Part shown: piece by piece, positions 27,785-36,607 of the stretch
How positions within the stretch are numbered: the stretch's first letter is position 1
Layout of the letters: each line of letters opens with the position of its first letter
Assembly: GCF_018860745.1 (NCBI RefSeq)
Contig: NZ_JAHKPY010000003.1
Location: 694,062-758,061 of the forward strand
Reading direction: 5' to 3'
From: Zobellia uliginosa
GTDB lineage: Bacteria > Bacteroidota > Bacteroidia > Flavobacteriales > Flavobacteriaceae
Length of the DNA: 64,000 bases
Program-made: the position numbers and the translations under genes
The notes under the pieces: generated by a model
Told to the model about the DNA's origin: nothing
The model's database searches: none
What the model saw: the letters and a program-made list of their open reading frames with translations, nothing else

Positions 27785-29207
27785 TACATTCTTTAATATT
27801 GTTTTGGATTACATAAACATCGTTTTCTTGATGTTTACTGTCATTCTATTTACATTATTTACCTTAATGGGAATTTTATCTACTAGAAATTCTATCCATT
27901 ACAGAAAGAAGAACAGTTTTGGGAACCTTTCAAAAGTTATGGCATCACCTTTGTCGCCAAGTATAACTATTATAGCGCCTGCTTATAACGAAGGAATGAC
28001 CATTGTTGAGAATATACGTTCGCTTATGTCCCTTCGCTACGTAAACTATGAGGTTATGGTCGTTAATGACGGTAGTAAGGATGACACGCTTCAAAAGATG
28101 ATAGATGCGTATGACCTTGTAAAAATAGAGCAAAAAATAGATCCTAATTGGAAGAACAAACCCATTCGTGGTATTTATAAATCCCCACATAGGGCCTTTT
28201 CCAAACTAACGGTTATTGATAAAGAAAACGGAGGAAAGTCAGATGCATTGAATACGGGCATGGCGCTTTCCACTAACCGCTATGTAGGTTGTATAGATGT
28301 AGATTGCCTTCTGCTTCCAGACGCTTTGTTGCACGTGGTTAAATCATTTTATCAACGTTCCGAAAAAAGGGTGATTGCCGTAGGCGGTGTTATACGGGTT
28401 GCCAATTCCTGTGTAATAGAAGGCGGGCAGTTAGAAGAAATACGTTTGCCTACCAATTGGTTGGCACGATTTCAGTTATTGGAGTATACTCGCTCTTTTA
28501 TTTTGGGAAGAATGGCCTGGGGCAGTATAGATAGTCTTTTGATTATTTCCGGAGCTTTTGGTTTTTTTGATAGAGAAATAGCTATGGCCGTTGGTGGCTA
28601 TGATACGGGAACCGTGGGAGAGGATATGGAAATCGTTTTTAAGATGCGTAGATATATGCATGACCGCAAAGAGCCATACACCATAGAATATATTCCTGAT
28701 CCATTATGTTGGACAGAAGTTCCAGAAGACCTTAAAATACTAGTTAACCAAAGAGATAGATGGGCCAGGGGCAACTTGGAGACTTTGTTCAAGCACAAAG
28801 ACATGTTCTTTAATTCTAAATATGGCCGGTTGGGCTTATTGAGTTATCCGTATTGGTTCTTTTATGAGTGGTTGGCTCCTCTAATGGAATTTTTTGGCTT
28901 TTTCAGTATTATCCTATTCATATATCTAGGCATATTAAATTGGGACTTCTTTGTGGCCATAACGGCAATGGTATATCTATTCTCCGTGATGTTTTCGTTT
29001 TATGCCATTTTATGGGATGTATACAGTTACAATGAATACAAGAAAACAAAAGATATACTAACCCTCATGCTTTGCGCCATTATTGAACCTGTATTGTTCC
29101 ACCCAATTGTGGTGTGGTCCGCTGTTAGGGGGAATTACAAGAAATTATTTAAAATTAAATCGGGCTGGGGATCCCAGGTTCGAAAAGGTTTTGCCAAAGC
29201 CAGTTAA
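27777..29207 (+). CDS. Processive family 2 glycosyltransferase (PgaC/BcsA-like)
   Basis: 476 residues. An N-terminal span (about 13-35) precedes the GT-A domain: IIAPAYNE, VVNDGSKDDT, ENGGKSDALN, the DxD metal site in DVDCLLLP, the catalytic GEDMEI and QRDRWARG (the QxxRW motif of processive synthases). Two or three C-terminal spans follow (about 335-415). There is a long insertion (about 90-140) between the UDP-binding and acceptor parts. This set predicts an inner-membrane enzyme that polymerises and moves a beta-linked polysaccharide across the membrane, such as poly-GlcNAc- or hyaluronan-like chains; the sugar cannot be deduced. No PilZ domain is present, so control by c-di-GMP is not indicated, and the HPt/receiver pair may replace it. 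Confidence 0.88.
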   Translation: MDSTFFNIVLDYINIVFLMFTVILFTLFTLMGILSTRNSIHYRKKNSFGNLSKVMASPLSPSITIIAPAYNEGMTIVENIRSLMSLRYVNYEVMVVNDGSKDDTLQKMIDAYDLVKIEQKIDPNWKNKPIRGIYKSPHRAFSKLTVIDKENGGKSDALNTGMALSTNRYVGCIDVDCLLLPDALLHVVKSFYQRSEKRVIAVGGVIRVANSCVIEGGQLEEIRLPTNWLARFQLLEYTRSFILGRMAWGSIDSLLIISGAFGFFDREIAMAVGGYDTGTVGEDMEIVFKMRRYMHDRKEPYTIEYIPDPLCWTEVPEDLKILVNQRDRWARGNLETLFKHKDMFFNSKYGRLGLLSYPYWFFYEWLAPLMEFFGFFSIILFIYLGILNWDFFVAITAMVYLFSVMFSFYAILWDVYSYNEYKKTKDILTLMLCAIIEPVLFHPIVVWSAVRGNYKKLFKIKSGWGSQVRKGFAKAS

Positions 29208-29215
29208 AAGTACAG

Positions 29216-31603
29216 ATGAATACAAGCACTATAGACCGGTATACTTTAAAACACTACACAAGATTGATGATTTCATTCTTTGGTAGTCTTTTGGTGCTTA
29301 CCATCTACCAATATACTACGCTCTATTTTAAAGGTGTTGTGGATATTATCTTTGGCTCTAGTTTTTTTATAGCTGTTGTACATCAAATGGGTTTTACCTC
29401 TTTGGTGGGTGTGATTTTGGCATTCCCATTTAACTTCTGGGAAAATTTACGCCCTAGATATGGTTTCAATTTGATTTTTGTATTGCTCTTAATTCTATTG
29501 CTTATAGAGGCAACGCTTATTAGCTATTTCTGTACGGCCTTGGTTCCTTTGGGTTCCGATTTATTGGGTTATAGCTTTAAGGATATAAAAATGACGGTTG
29601 CTAATTCTGGGGGAATCTCTTGGATTATTCCTTTAGCCTTCACAGTAATTATTAGCATGTTTGTTGGGTTGTACAAAATTTCATCAAAATACTATCATCA
29701 CATTAGTAAAATGTATCCGTTTACCATCATTTTACTTAGTATGTTCATTGCTACTCTTTTTATTGAAGGTAAACCCATAAATCACAATAAAACACAATAC
29801 CTAGCTCTTAATTTATATGATACATCTACGGAAGACACTTCGTATAATTCTGATGTGGAGTTTCCTTTGATAAAAACGCAACCTACAGAAAACGTACTGG
29901 GAGAATATTTTGAGCTAAAGGAGGAAAAGCCGAACATTGTATTCATAATGGTGGAAGGCTTGGGGCGCGATTTTGTGGGGGAAGGAGCGGAGTATGGTGG
30001 GTTTACACCTTTTTTAGATTCGTTGACCACAAAATCCTTGTATTGGGAAAATTGCCTAAGTAATACCGGACGTACTTTTGGTGTACTACCATCATTACTA
30101 GGTTCATTACCTTTTGGGAAGAGTGGTTTTATGGAACTTGAAAAATATCCTAATAAACTCACTTTGTTCAGTATACTTAAAAACAATGGGTATCATACTT
30201 CTTTCTACCAAGGCACTAATAGTTCTTTTGATAATGTAGACCGTTTCCTTTCAAGCGAAAATTTGGATTTTGTTTTAGACAAGTCGGGGTTTGGTAGTAA
30301 GTACCAGATGCAGGAAGAAGATGCCGCAGGTGCTTCTTGGGGTTATCCGGATAAAGAACTATTTAAAAAAAGTATGAGTTTGCACCGTAATGCAGAGCAG
30401 CCTCGTATGGAGGTTTATATGACGATTAGCACGCACGAACCATTTATGCCTCCTAAACAGGATTTATATGAAGCCGAGGTTGCTAAACTATTGTCTCAGG
30501 GGGATTTTGATGGTAAAACCGAGAAAGTAATAGAAAAGAATGACAATGTCTTTGCTTCATTGCTTTACACGGATGACGCTGTTAAATACGCTTTTGAAGA
30601 GTACCGTAAACAGCCTAATTATGATAACACCATTTTTATAATAACCGGCGATCACAGATTGATTCCAATACCACAAAGAAGTAATATAAGTCGTTTTCAT
30701 GTGCCGCTGATAATGTATAGTCCGCTTTTAAAGAAAACAAGAAAAATGAGTGCGGTAAATTCCCATTTTGATGTTACCCCTACATTGTTAGCATTAATGG
30801 AATCCAAATATGAACTTACAATGCCTAAGAAGGTTGCTTGGATGGGAAATGCATTGGATATGAGTGAAAAATTCCAATCAAATAAAAACATTCCCTTAAT
30901 GCGAAATAAGAATGAATTGAAGGAGTTTGTAGACGGTGAAAAATTCTACTCTGACGGGTCTGTTTATTCTTTGGATGATAATATGGAAGTGGGGTCCACT
31001 TTTGGAAGTTCTAATAGCGAGGATAAGTTAATGGCCTTTAAGTCTATGAACGCTTATGTTACGAATAACAACAAAATAATCCCTGATAGCCAAGCTATTT
31101 TTTCGATTAAAAAAGAAAAATTCGACGCTTCGGAGATAGTCTGGATAAATAGCGTTTACAACGGTCAGAATTTTGATAAGGTTTATATGATTGCCAGAGA
31201 ATTGGCTTTTGAAAGAGAGTATAAGAAATCTTTGTTATTAAGCAGATATATCCTATCGGAAGCTCCTAGCCATATAGACACTAAAATTCTAACAGGTAGG
31301 GTTAATGTTTGGATGGGTAATTATGATAAGTCAATTGAAATATTACAAGAATGCATTAAGATGAATCCGAATTATATTGATTCTTATTCTGCCTTGTTTG
31401 ATGTCTACTATTGGTCCGAACGACCTAAAGAAGCGTTAGAATTAGTAGCTAAAGTACAGGAGAATAGTTCAAGCGCCCATGAAATAAAAGATAAGATAGC
31501 ACGTGCACGAAGAGAGGCCAAGAAGAAAAGAATTACCGCATCCATAGAAAAACATGAAATGCCCAATACGCAGACCGCTCTAAACACGTTTGAATTAGAA
31601 TGA
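29216..31603 (+). CDS. LtaS-like membrane phosphotransferase with C-terminal TPR region
   Basis: 795 residues. Five predicted N-terminal spans (about 17-38, 45-70, 85-108, 136-154 and 168-186) lead to an extracytoplasmic alkaline-phosphatase/sulfatase-fold domain (about 238-560). Metal and catalytic residues aligned with LtaS are Glu247 (IMVEGLG), nucleophile Thr287 (NTGRTFG), Asp479-His480 (ITGDHR) and a substrate-side STHEPF. LtaS/OpgB/EptA relatives move phosphoglycerol or phosphoethanolamine onto glycans or lipids. The C-terminal part (about 640-790) contains TPR helices (ALVAKVQENS, IEILQECIKMNPNYIDSY), which is unusual for the family. It lies 8 bp after GT2 and 4 bp overlapped with the barrel gene, so a decorating step for the exported glycan is inferred. 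Confidence 0.85.
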   Translation: MNTSTIDRYTLKHYTRLMISFFGSLLVLTIYQYTTLYFKGVVDIIFGSSFFIAVVHQMGFTSLVGVILAFPFNFWENLRPRYGFNLIFVLLLILLLIEATLISYFCTALVPLGSDLLGYSFKDIKMTVANSGGISWIIPLAFTVIISMFVGLYKISSKYYHHISKMYPFTIILLSMFIATLFIEGKPINHNKTQYLALNLYDTSTEDTSYNSDVEFPLIKTQPTENVLGEYFELKEEKPNIVFIMVEGLGRDFVGEGAEYGGFTPFLDSLTTKSLYWENCLSNTGRTFGVLPSLLGSLPFGKSGFMELEKYPNKLTLFSILKNNGYHTSFYQGTNSSFDNVDRFLSSENLDFVLDKSGFGSKYQMQEEDAAGASWGYPDKELFKKSMSLHRNAEQPRMEVYMTISTHEPFMPPKQDLYEAEVAKLLSQGDFDGKTEKVIEKNDNVFASLLYTDDAVKYAFEEYRKQPNYDNTIFIITGDHRLIPIPQRSNISRFHVPLIMYSPLLKKTRKMSAVNSHFDVTPTLLALMESKYELTMPKKVAWMGNALDMSEKFQSNKNIPLMRNKNELKEFVDGEKFYSDGSVYSLDDNMEVGSTFGSSNSEDKLMAFKSMNAYVTNNNKIIPDSQAIFSIKKEKFDASEIVWINSVYNGQNFDKVYMIARELAFEREYKKSLLLSRYILSEAPSHIDTKILTGRVNVWMGNYDKSIEILQECIKMNPNYIDSYSALFDVYYWSERPKEALELVAKVQENSSSAHEIKDKIARARREAKKKRITASIEKHEMPNTQTALNTFELE

Positions 31604-32901
31604 GTTTTAAAACTACATATCTACTGTTGTTTTGGGGTTTCGCCGGTATATTGGCCAATGGTCAAGATGTGGGTTATAATGAAGCTAGGAATTTAGCCTA
31701 TGGAGGCGACTATATAGCAGCAAATACGATGCTAACCAAATTGGTAGGCAATGGTTCAAAAGATAAAGCGGCTCGTTCTTTGTTGGCTAGCACGTATAGT
31801 TGGAACGGTGAATATGATAAGGCACGGGATGAATTCAACATCATAGTTTCATCGGATAGGGAGAATAGAGATGTGTGGATAGCTGCTATTAAAAATGAAC
31901 TTTATGCAAAGAATAATGCAACTGCAATTGGTTTGGCCAATAAGGCTTTAGTTTATCTTGATAATGACGCTGAGGTTGAAAGGTTAAAGAAGCTTGCCGA
32001 AAAAGGTATAACAGATACAGCATATCCGGAATCCGGATGGTTCAATCAAGATGATTCTGTTGAGGTAAAAAACGAAATAGTAGATCTTACGGAAGTAAAG
32101 GCGGCAGAAACACCAAAGCTAGAAGGATTAGATACGCTAGCAGCAAAAACACCCGTTACGGAGGAAGTGTTTAAAAATAAAGTTTCGGTAAGAAATTCCG
32201 CAACGGTTTATGATACCAGATATGACCCTATGTTCTATTCTAGTATTTCGTACAATAGGCAAACTTTGGCAGGAACCCTTATTCCTAGAATAAATTACAG
32301 TAACCGTTTAGAAACAAACGGGGTACAGTACGAATTGGATTTTTATCCAAAATTTTCAAATCGATTTTATGCGTATTTAAATTACGGATTGTCAAATGCT
32401 TCTATATATCCTAAACATAAATTTGGCGGTGATCTCTATGCGAATCTTCCAGGTGCTTTTGAGTTCTCGGCTGGGGGAAGATATATCAGTTATGACAATA
32501 CCAACGTATCTGTAATAACTAACTCTTTAGGGCACTATAGAGGTAATTACTATATCTCTTTACGTTCCTATATAACACCTATGCCAGATAATTTAACCCG
32601 GTTTTCTGGAAACCTACTGGTTCGGAAATACTTAAAAGATGCAGAAAACTATCTAGGATTAAATTTGGGTATGGGGTATTCTCCGGAATTAAGACAATTG
32701 ACTTCAGGAGATGAATTATTAGCAGAAACTCTTTTATATGTAGAGTCGCAACGCTTAAGTTTGGAATACCAATTTACGGGTAAGAACAATCCAAACATTT
32801 ACAGAGCTAATCTGGGAGCTACTCGCCAAGAATTGGCATTTGCTTCTGGCCAATTCTTTTATGGAGTTTCAGCAGGAATTACTTATGAGGTTAAATTCTA
32901 A
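31600..32901 (+). CDS. YaiO-family outer-membrane beta-barrel protein with N-terminal TPR
   Basis: 433 residues with a Sec signal peptide (about 1-21, ending NG-Q). TPR-like helices occupy about 22-140 (AARSLLASTYSWNGEYDKARDEF). A linker to about 200 is followed by about 12 amphipathic strands rich in Tyr/Asn (SISYNRQTLAG, YAYLNYGLSN, YYISLRSYITP) that end in an aromatic-type VKF C-terminus, the Omp85/BamA recognition form. YaiO-family barrels are outer-membrane proteins of unclear role, often near glycosyltransferases. By position it would be the export pore for the polymer made by the GT2, with the TPR section in the periplasm binding the synthase or its product. It closes the operon. Confidence 0.85.
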   Translation: MSFKTTYLLLFWGFAGILANGQDVGYNEARNLAYGGDYIAANTMLTKLVGNGSKDKAARSLLASTYSWNGEYDKARDEFNIIVSSDRENRDVWIAAIKNELYAKNNATAIGLANKALVYLDNDAEVERLKKLAEKGITDTAYPESGWFNQDDSVEVKNEIVDLTEVKAAETPKLEGLDTLAAKTPVTEEVFKNKVSVRNSATVYDTRYDPMFYSSISYNRQTLAGTLIPRINYSNRLETNGVQYELDFYPKFSNRFYAYLNYGLSNASIYPKHKFGGDLYANLPGAFEFSAGGRYISYDNTNVSVITNSLGHYRGNYYISLRSYITPMPDNLTRFSGNLLVRKYLKDAENYLGLNLGMGYSPELRQLTSGDELLAETLLYVESQRLSLEYQFTGKNNPNIYRANLGATRQELAFASGQFFYGVSAGITYEVKF

Positions 32902-32912
32902 AAAATGTAAGG

Positions 32913-34211
32913 CTATTTACTTTTTTTTCCGTCCTGTGTATCAAACATCCATTTATCTGCATACATGCCATACACCAGGCCTATTTCATTCTCCTGTACA
33001 TACTTTTCATCTTTACCTGGGTCAAAGTTTACGTTGAAGACATAAACTTTAATACCTGCGTCGCGTAATTGTAATATCAATTTATGCTGTGCAGCTAATA
33101 TTCTACGGGAGAACGCTACATGTTTTACGTTGTTAATAGCCAGCCATTGGATTTTATCGCCTCTTATTTTCAATAAAGGCTCTTGGGAAATCATGGCATT
33201 TATGCCATTCTGCGAAGCTTCCTCTACAGCCATAGGGCTAAAAAGTTCCATGATTAAGCGATTTTTGTCTATAAATTGATTTGCGAAAGCAATGGGGTCA
33301 TTTATCTTATCGGTAATTAGGGTAGCATCGGGGTGCGCTTTAAACCATGCGTTGATTCCCTTTAAATCCAACGTTGTATACGACCCGTAAATTCTATGCT
33401 TCATAAATTCCGAATGGGAGGGAGGAAGCGTTCCGGAATAATCCGTAAATCTTGCCCACATGGCCCAATCATGGGCAGCAACTAGTTTTCCGTCAGATGT
33501 TTCAATAATATCAAGTTCAAAAAGCCTAAATCCCTTTTTATAGTTTTCATCTAAGGAATTTTTGCTGTTTGTAGATTTAACGCCATCTATTTCACCTCCG
33601 GCATGTGCTATATACCGGTTGTTATTGGGTTCGAATTCATAGGTGATACGCGGGAAATAAATTTCTTCATCTTTTGATATACTCGGAACAGCCTCAGAAA
33701 TTGTTAGAGAACTATCGTTTACCTCTTCCGTAATCATACCATTAAAATTATGCATAACATAGGCTTGGCGACCTTTAAGGAATCCTAGTTTCTCAAAACC
33801 CATTTGCTTCAACTCAGCTGAGGTGTTTAATTCACCATTTACCGCAGAATCATGGGCCAAAATGGCAAAGGTGGCTTTGCTAGCCTTTAACTTCTTCAAT
33901 ATGGCTGTTAGTTTTATTGCCTCATCAGAACTGGAATAGGTGTCAAAGGTTTTAAATTCAAAAGTGTCAGCAGAATGAAAATGAATTACAGTCAGTCCGC
34001 GTTGGGGATACTCCGTTTGACCCGCAATAGTAAAACTACTCTTTTGTCTTGCATTAAAACCATGGCTATTTAAAGTAATGGTCTGGGTTTTCGTAGAAAC
34101 TGAAGAAAAATTTGGTTCAACATGCATCTTTAATAAAATACCTTCAGAAGCAATCATGCAAAAGTTGGTCAACATAAATATTAGAGTGGCTATTTGTGCT
34201 TTGTTTTTCAT
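32913..34211 (-). CDS. Secreted ILEI-domain/GDPD (glycerophosphodiester phosphodiesterase-like) fusion
   Basis: 432 residues with an N-terminal hydrophobic signal (about 5-23). Residues about 45-158 match the ILEI/FAM3 fold pattern (GLTVIHFHS, FKTFDTYSSSDEAIKLTAILKKL, ATFAILAHDSAV, MGFEKLGFLKGRQAYVMHN). Residues about 198-430 are a GDPD/PLC-like TIM barrel: His203 (IAHAGGEID), acidic Glu232/Asp234 (FELDII) and His247 (AAHDW) are the expected catalytic set, and YGMYADKW ends the domain. The enzyme family cleaves glycerophosphodiesters. ILEI domains in animals bind glycans (POMGNT1 stem), so a carbohydrate-targeted phosphodiesterase is inferred. It is convergent with the LtaS-type operon, 11 bp from the barrel stop, which could supply the matching phosphoglycerol modification. 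Confidence 0.8.
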   Translation of the reverse strand: MKNKAQIATLIFMLTNFCMIASEGILLKMHVEPNFSSVSTKTQTITLNSHGFNARQKSSFTIAGQTEYPQRGLTVIHFHSADTFEFKTFDTYSSSDEAIKLTAILKKLKASKATFAILAHDSAVNGELNTSAELKQMGFEKLGFLKGRQAYVMHNFNGMITEEVNDSSLTISEAVPSISKDEEIYFPRITYEFEPNNNRYIAHAGGEIDGVKSTNSKNSLDENYKKGFRLFELDIIETSDGKLVAAHDWAMWARFTDYSGTLPPSHSEFMKHRIYGSYTTLDLKGINAWFKAHPDATLITDKINDPIAFANQFIDKNRLIMELFSPMAVEEASQNGINAMISQEPLLKIRGDKIQWLAINNVKHVAFSRRILAAQHKLILQLRDAGIKVYVFNVNFDPGKDEKYVQENEIGLVYGMYADKWMFDTQDGKKSK

Positions 34212-34735
34212 GTTATAGGTCTGAATGAGATACGGATACCTTTTGTAAATGTTTAAGTGAGATTCTAATACCTAATATTTAGGTTTTGATAACGTTTTAA
34301 AAGGCATGCTTATTGCTATATAGATAGAGAAAGAGAAATTGATTTGGTTTCTATTTTAAAAGCCGACTTTACTTACTAAAAATCATATTTGGTATTTGAT
34401 TTTTTTAATTGGATATCCAAAAGCTTAGGTTAGTAGAATAAAGTAGCATAGATAAGGTTTGTGCTGGCCAAAAAAGCCCGGACAGCCTGTAAACATTGGT
34501 GTTTAAAACCGTTAAAAGTTTGAAATACAGAGAGTAGCAGATGAAATGAGTCATTTTTACGATGAATTGCACACCGGTTTTGTTCTTGAGAAGGGCATCT
34601 TTACAAGATTAACAGGTTTGACAACATTTTTCATTCGTTACACCACAATTTGTTGTTGAAGGCTGTCTTAATGAATAAGTTTACATCATAATAATAAGAC
34701 ACCGAATCAAAATATTAACTTAACCTATACAGATT
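34212..34735. other. Gene-poor 5' region before the twin microprotein genes
   Basis: 524 bp. It is AT-rich up to about 34440, then holds a more GC-balanced stretch (34440-34660) that might carry a leader or small RNA; no known RNA family was recognised. A 37-residue open frame at 34546-34659 has no support and was not called. Confidence 0.5.
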
Positions 34736-34834
34736 ATGCTTTACGATACCTACGGAGAAGAATACCTATCATTTCTACAAGACTTAAATGAGATTTTAAG
34801 TTTAAACGAATTGGTTGAATTAGATTATATGTAA
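34736..34834 (+). CDS. Microprotein 1 of a paralogous pair (32 residues)
   Basis: An ATG at 34736 opens a 32-codon frame whose product begins MLYDTYGEE. Its middle, YLSFLQDLNEIL, followed by E-L..L, matches the neighbouring 33-residue frame at 34877 in position and hydrophobic spacing. The similarity between two consecutive tiny frames in the same strand is the evidence that both are translated. Predicted as one amphipathic helix; no signal sequence. Function unknown. Confidence 0.55.
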   Translation: MLYDTYGEEYLSFLQDLNEILSLNELVELDYM

Positions 34835-34876
34835 TCAGGATCCCAAATCCATTGAACCCCTTTAATACCTACAACT

Positions 34877-34978
34877 ATGGCAAATCAAAACCCAGACAAT
34901 GCAGCCTATTTAAATTTTATTAAAAATTTGAATGAAATCTTAAACAGTGAACAGATTAACAAATTAAATTTTTCTTAG
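34877..34978 (+). CDS. Microprotein 2 of a paralogous pair (33 residues)
   Basis: 33 residues from the ATG at 34877 (MANQNPDNAAYLNF). The YLNFIKNLNEIL core and following SEQINKL helix align without gaps to microprotein 1 (YLSFLQDLNEIL), with seven or more identical positions in twelve. It begins 42 bp after the first stop and is followed 25 bp later by a strong hairpin, consistent with a short two-gene transcript. Function unknown; peptide signal, small regulator or toxin are all open. Confidence 0.55.
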   Translation: MANQNPDNAAYLNFIKNLNEILNSEQINKLNFS

Positions 34979-35001
34979 TTATTTAGTGAATATTAGTTGT
35001 T

Positions 35002-35041
35002 CAAAAAAAGCCCTGACGTTTTTGCGTCAGGGCTTTTTTAA
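35002..35041. terminator. Bidirectional intrinsic terminator between microproteins and rpoD
   Basis: AAAAGCCCTGACG / CGTCAGGGCTTTT with a short T-rich loop at about 35006-35037, flanked by A and T tracts. It serves the microprotein transcript from the left and rpoD (stop at 35062 on -) from the right. Confidence 0.9.
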
Positions 35042-35061
35042 TTGTTATTGTTCTTATAAAC

Positions 35062-35925
35062 CTATCCTAGATAGGTCTTAAGTAATTTACTCCTTGAATT
35101 GTGACGTAATTTTCTAATGGCCTTTTCGCGAATCTGACGCACTCTTTCTCTCGTAAGGTCAAAAGTTTGCCCTATCTCCGCCAAAGTCATAGATTGCTGA
35201 TCACCAATTCCGTAATACAATTTAACCACATCTGCCTCTCTTGGGGACAAAGTTTCCAAAGCGCGGTTAATTTCAGTATTCAGGGATTGCTGCATTAGGA
35301 TTTTATCCGGCTTTGGAGATTCACCACTACGAAGTACGTCATATAGGTTGGAATCCTCACCTTCGCGAAGGGGCGCATCCATAGAAACGTGTCTTCCCGA
35401 GTTTTTCATGGATTGCTTCACCTCGCTAACAGTCATCTCTAGCTCTTTGGCTATTTCCTCTGCAGATGGTGGTCTTTCGTGCGCTTGTTCTAAATAAGAG
35501 AATGTCTTTTTTATCTTATTTATAGAACCAATTTTATTCAACGGTAGACGTACTACACGTGACTGCTCAGCAAGAGCCTGAAGAATAGATTGGCGAATCC
35601 ACCATACGGCATACGATATAAATTTAAACCCACGGGTCTCATCAAAGCGTTTTGCCGCTTTTACAAGCCCAAGGTTACCTTCGTTAATTAGATCGGGTAA
35701 CTTTAAACCTTGATTCTGATATTGTTTGGCCACGGAGACTACAAATCGTAGGTTGGCTGTAGTTAATTTTTCTAGGGCTGCTTGATCTCCAGCACGTATT
35801 CTTTGTGCGAGTTCTACTTCCTCAGACGCATTGATCAGATCAATTTTACTGATATCTTGCAAGTATTTGTCCAATGATTTCGATTCACGGTTTGTTACTT
35901 GCTTGATAATCTTTAGTTGCCTCAT
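35062..35925 (-). CDS. rpoD: Primary sigma factor RpoD/SigA (Bacteroidetes type)
   Basis: 287 residues, the short form seen in Bacteroidetes, with no region 1.1. Region 1.2 ([14 protein letters not shown]), region 2 ([17 protein letters not shown], then [18 protein letters not shown] and [15 protein letters not shown]), region 3 ([12 protein letters not shown]) and region 4 ([35 protein letters not shown]) are all complete. It directs RNA polymerase to the TTG/TAnnTTTG promoters of this phylum, of the kind seen before the first PL6 gene. Confidence 0.97.
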   Translation of the reverse strand: MRQLKIIKQVTNRESKSLDKYLQDISKIDLINASEEVELAQRIRAGDQAALEKLTTANLRFVVSVAKQYQNQGLKLPDLINEGNLGLVKAAKRFDETRGFKFISYAVWWIRQSILQALAEQSRVVRLPLNKIGSINKIKKTFSYLEQAHERPPSAEEIAKELEMTVSEVKQSMKNSGRHVSMDAPLREGEDSNLYDVLRSGESPKPDKILMQQSLNTEINRALETLSPREADVVKLYYGIGDQQSMTLAEIGQTFDLTRERVRQIREKAIRKLRHNSRSKLLKTYLG

Positions 35926-36095
35926 ATATCTAGTATGTTTAGGATTACTACAAGAGTACAGTATACATTTTTATTATCAATTTTCCAAAGTATTGTCAGT
36001 ATTCTTATACAAAATTTATGAGAAGTATAAGGTTTTTAGTACGAATGTAGGCGGATTCCCTTTGTTGGGTTATTTTTGAAATCAAATGATATCAA

Positions 36096-36605
36096 ATGAG
36101 TAAAAGGAAGCTAAAGAAGTACCTCTCTGAAATAGATAAAGGCGCTATAGAGGAGCAGCTTTTGGATCTTTATGAACGTTTTCCTGAAGTAAAAGAGTAT
36201 TATAACTTTATTTTCAATCCAAAAGAAGATAAGCTAGTACAGGAGGCCAAGACAAAAATAAGCAATGAATACTTCCCTGTAAGACGTAAAAGACCAAGGG
36301 CAAGGCGCTCCGTGGCTCAAAAATTCATAAAGCACTTTAGAAAACTGGGTGTGGATCCGCATCTTATAGCAGATGTTATGCTCTATAATCTAGAAATAGC
36401 CCAAGTGTTTGAAAAAGGCAGAAACATACCGGATTCATTCTATAAAAGCATGATGAATTCCTTTACGGAAGCGGTTCAGTTTATATCCGTGAACGGACTT
36501 TTACCGGAATACAAAGAACGTATTGTTAAAATTTACTCGATTACGGAAGAAGAAAATTGGCAATTTGGGGAGGGTTTTTCCAGAGCTTTGGATATAATAG
36601 ATTAA
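36096..36605 (+). CDS. DUF6155-like conserved protein
   Basis: 169 residues, mostly helical, with a highly basic patch (RRKRPRARRSVAQKF, about 64-78). The N-terminal SKRKLKKYLSEIDKGAIEEQLLDLYERFPEVKEYYNF wording is what I remember of the DUF6155 family. No catalytic motif is visible; nucleic-acid binding through the basic patch is possible. It is followed 2 bp later by the hydroxyacid dehydrogenase, so they are likely co-transcribed. Confidence 0.7.
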   Translation: MSKRKLKKYLSEIDKGAIEEQLLDLYERFPEVKEYYNFIFNPKEDKLVQEAKTKISNEYFPVRRKRPRARRSVAQKFIKHFRKLGVDPHLIADVMLYNLEIAQVFEKGRNIPDSFYKSMMNSFTEAVQFISVNGLLPEYKERIVKIYSITEEENWQFGEGFSRALDIID

Positions 36606-36607
36606 AT

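Noticed and set aside
29161-29207. tRNA-like stretch containing GGTTCGAA
   Set aside because: Lies inside the coding end of the GT2 gene and cannot fold into a cloverleaf.
34546-34659. 37-residue open frame upstream of the microproteins
   Set aside because: No similarity to the twin peptides, no initiation context and no end structure; likely chance.
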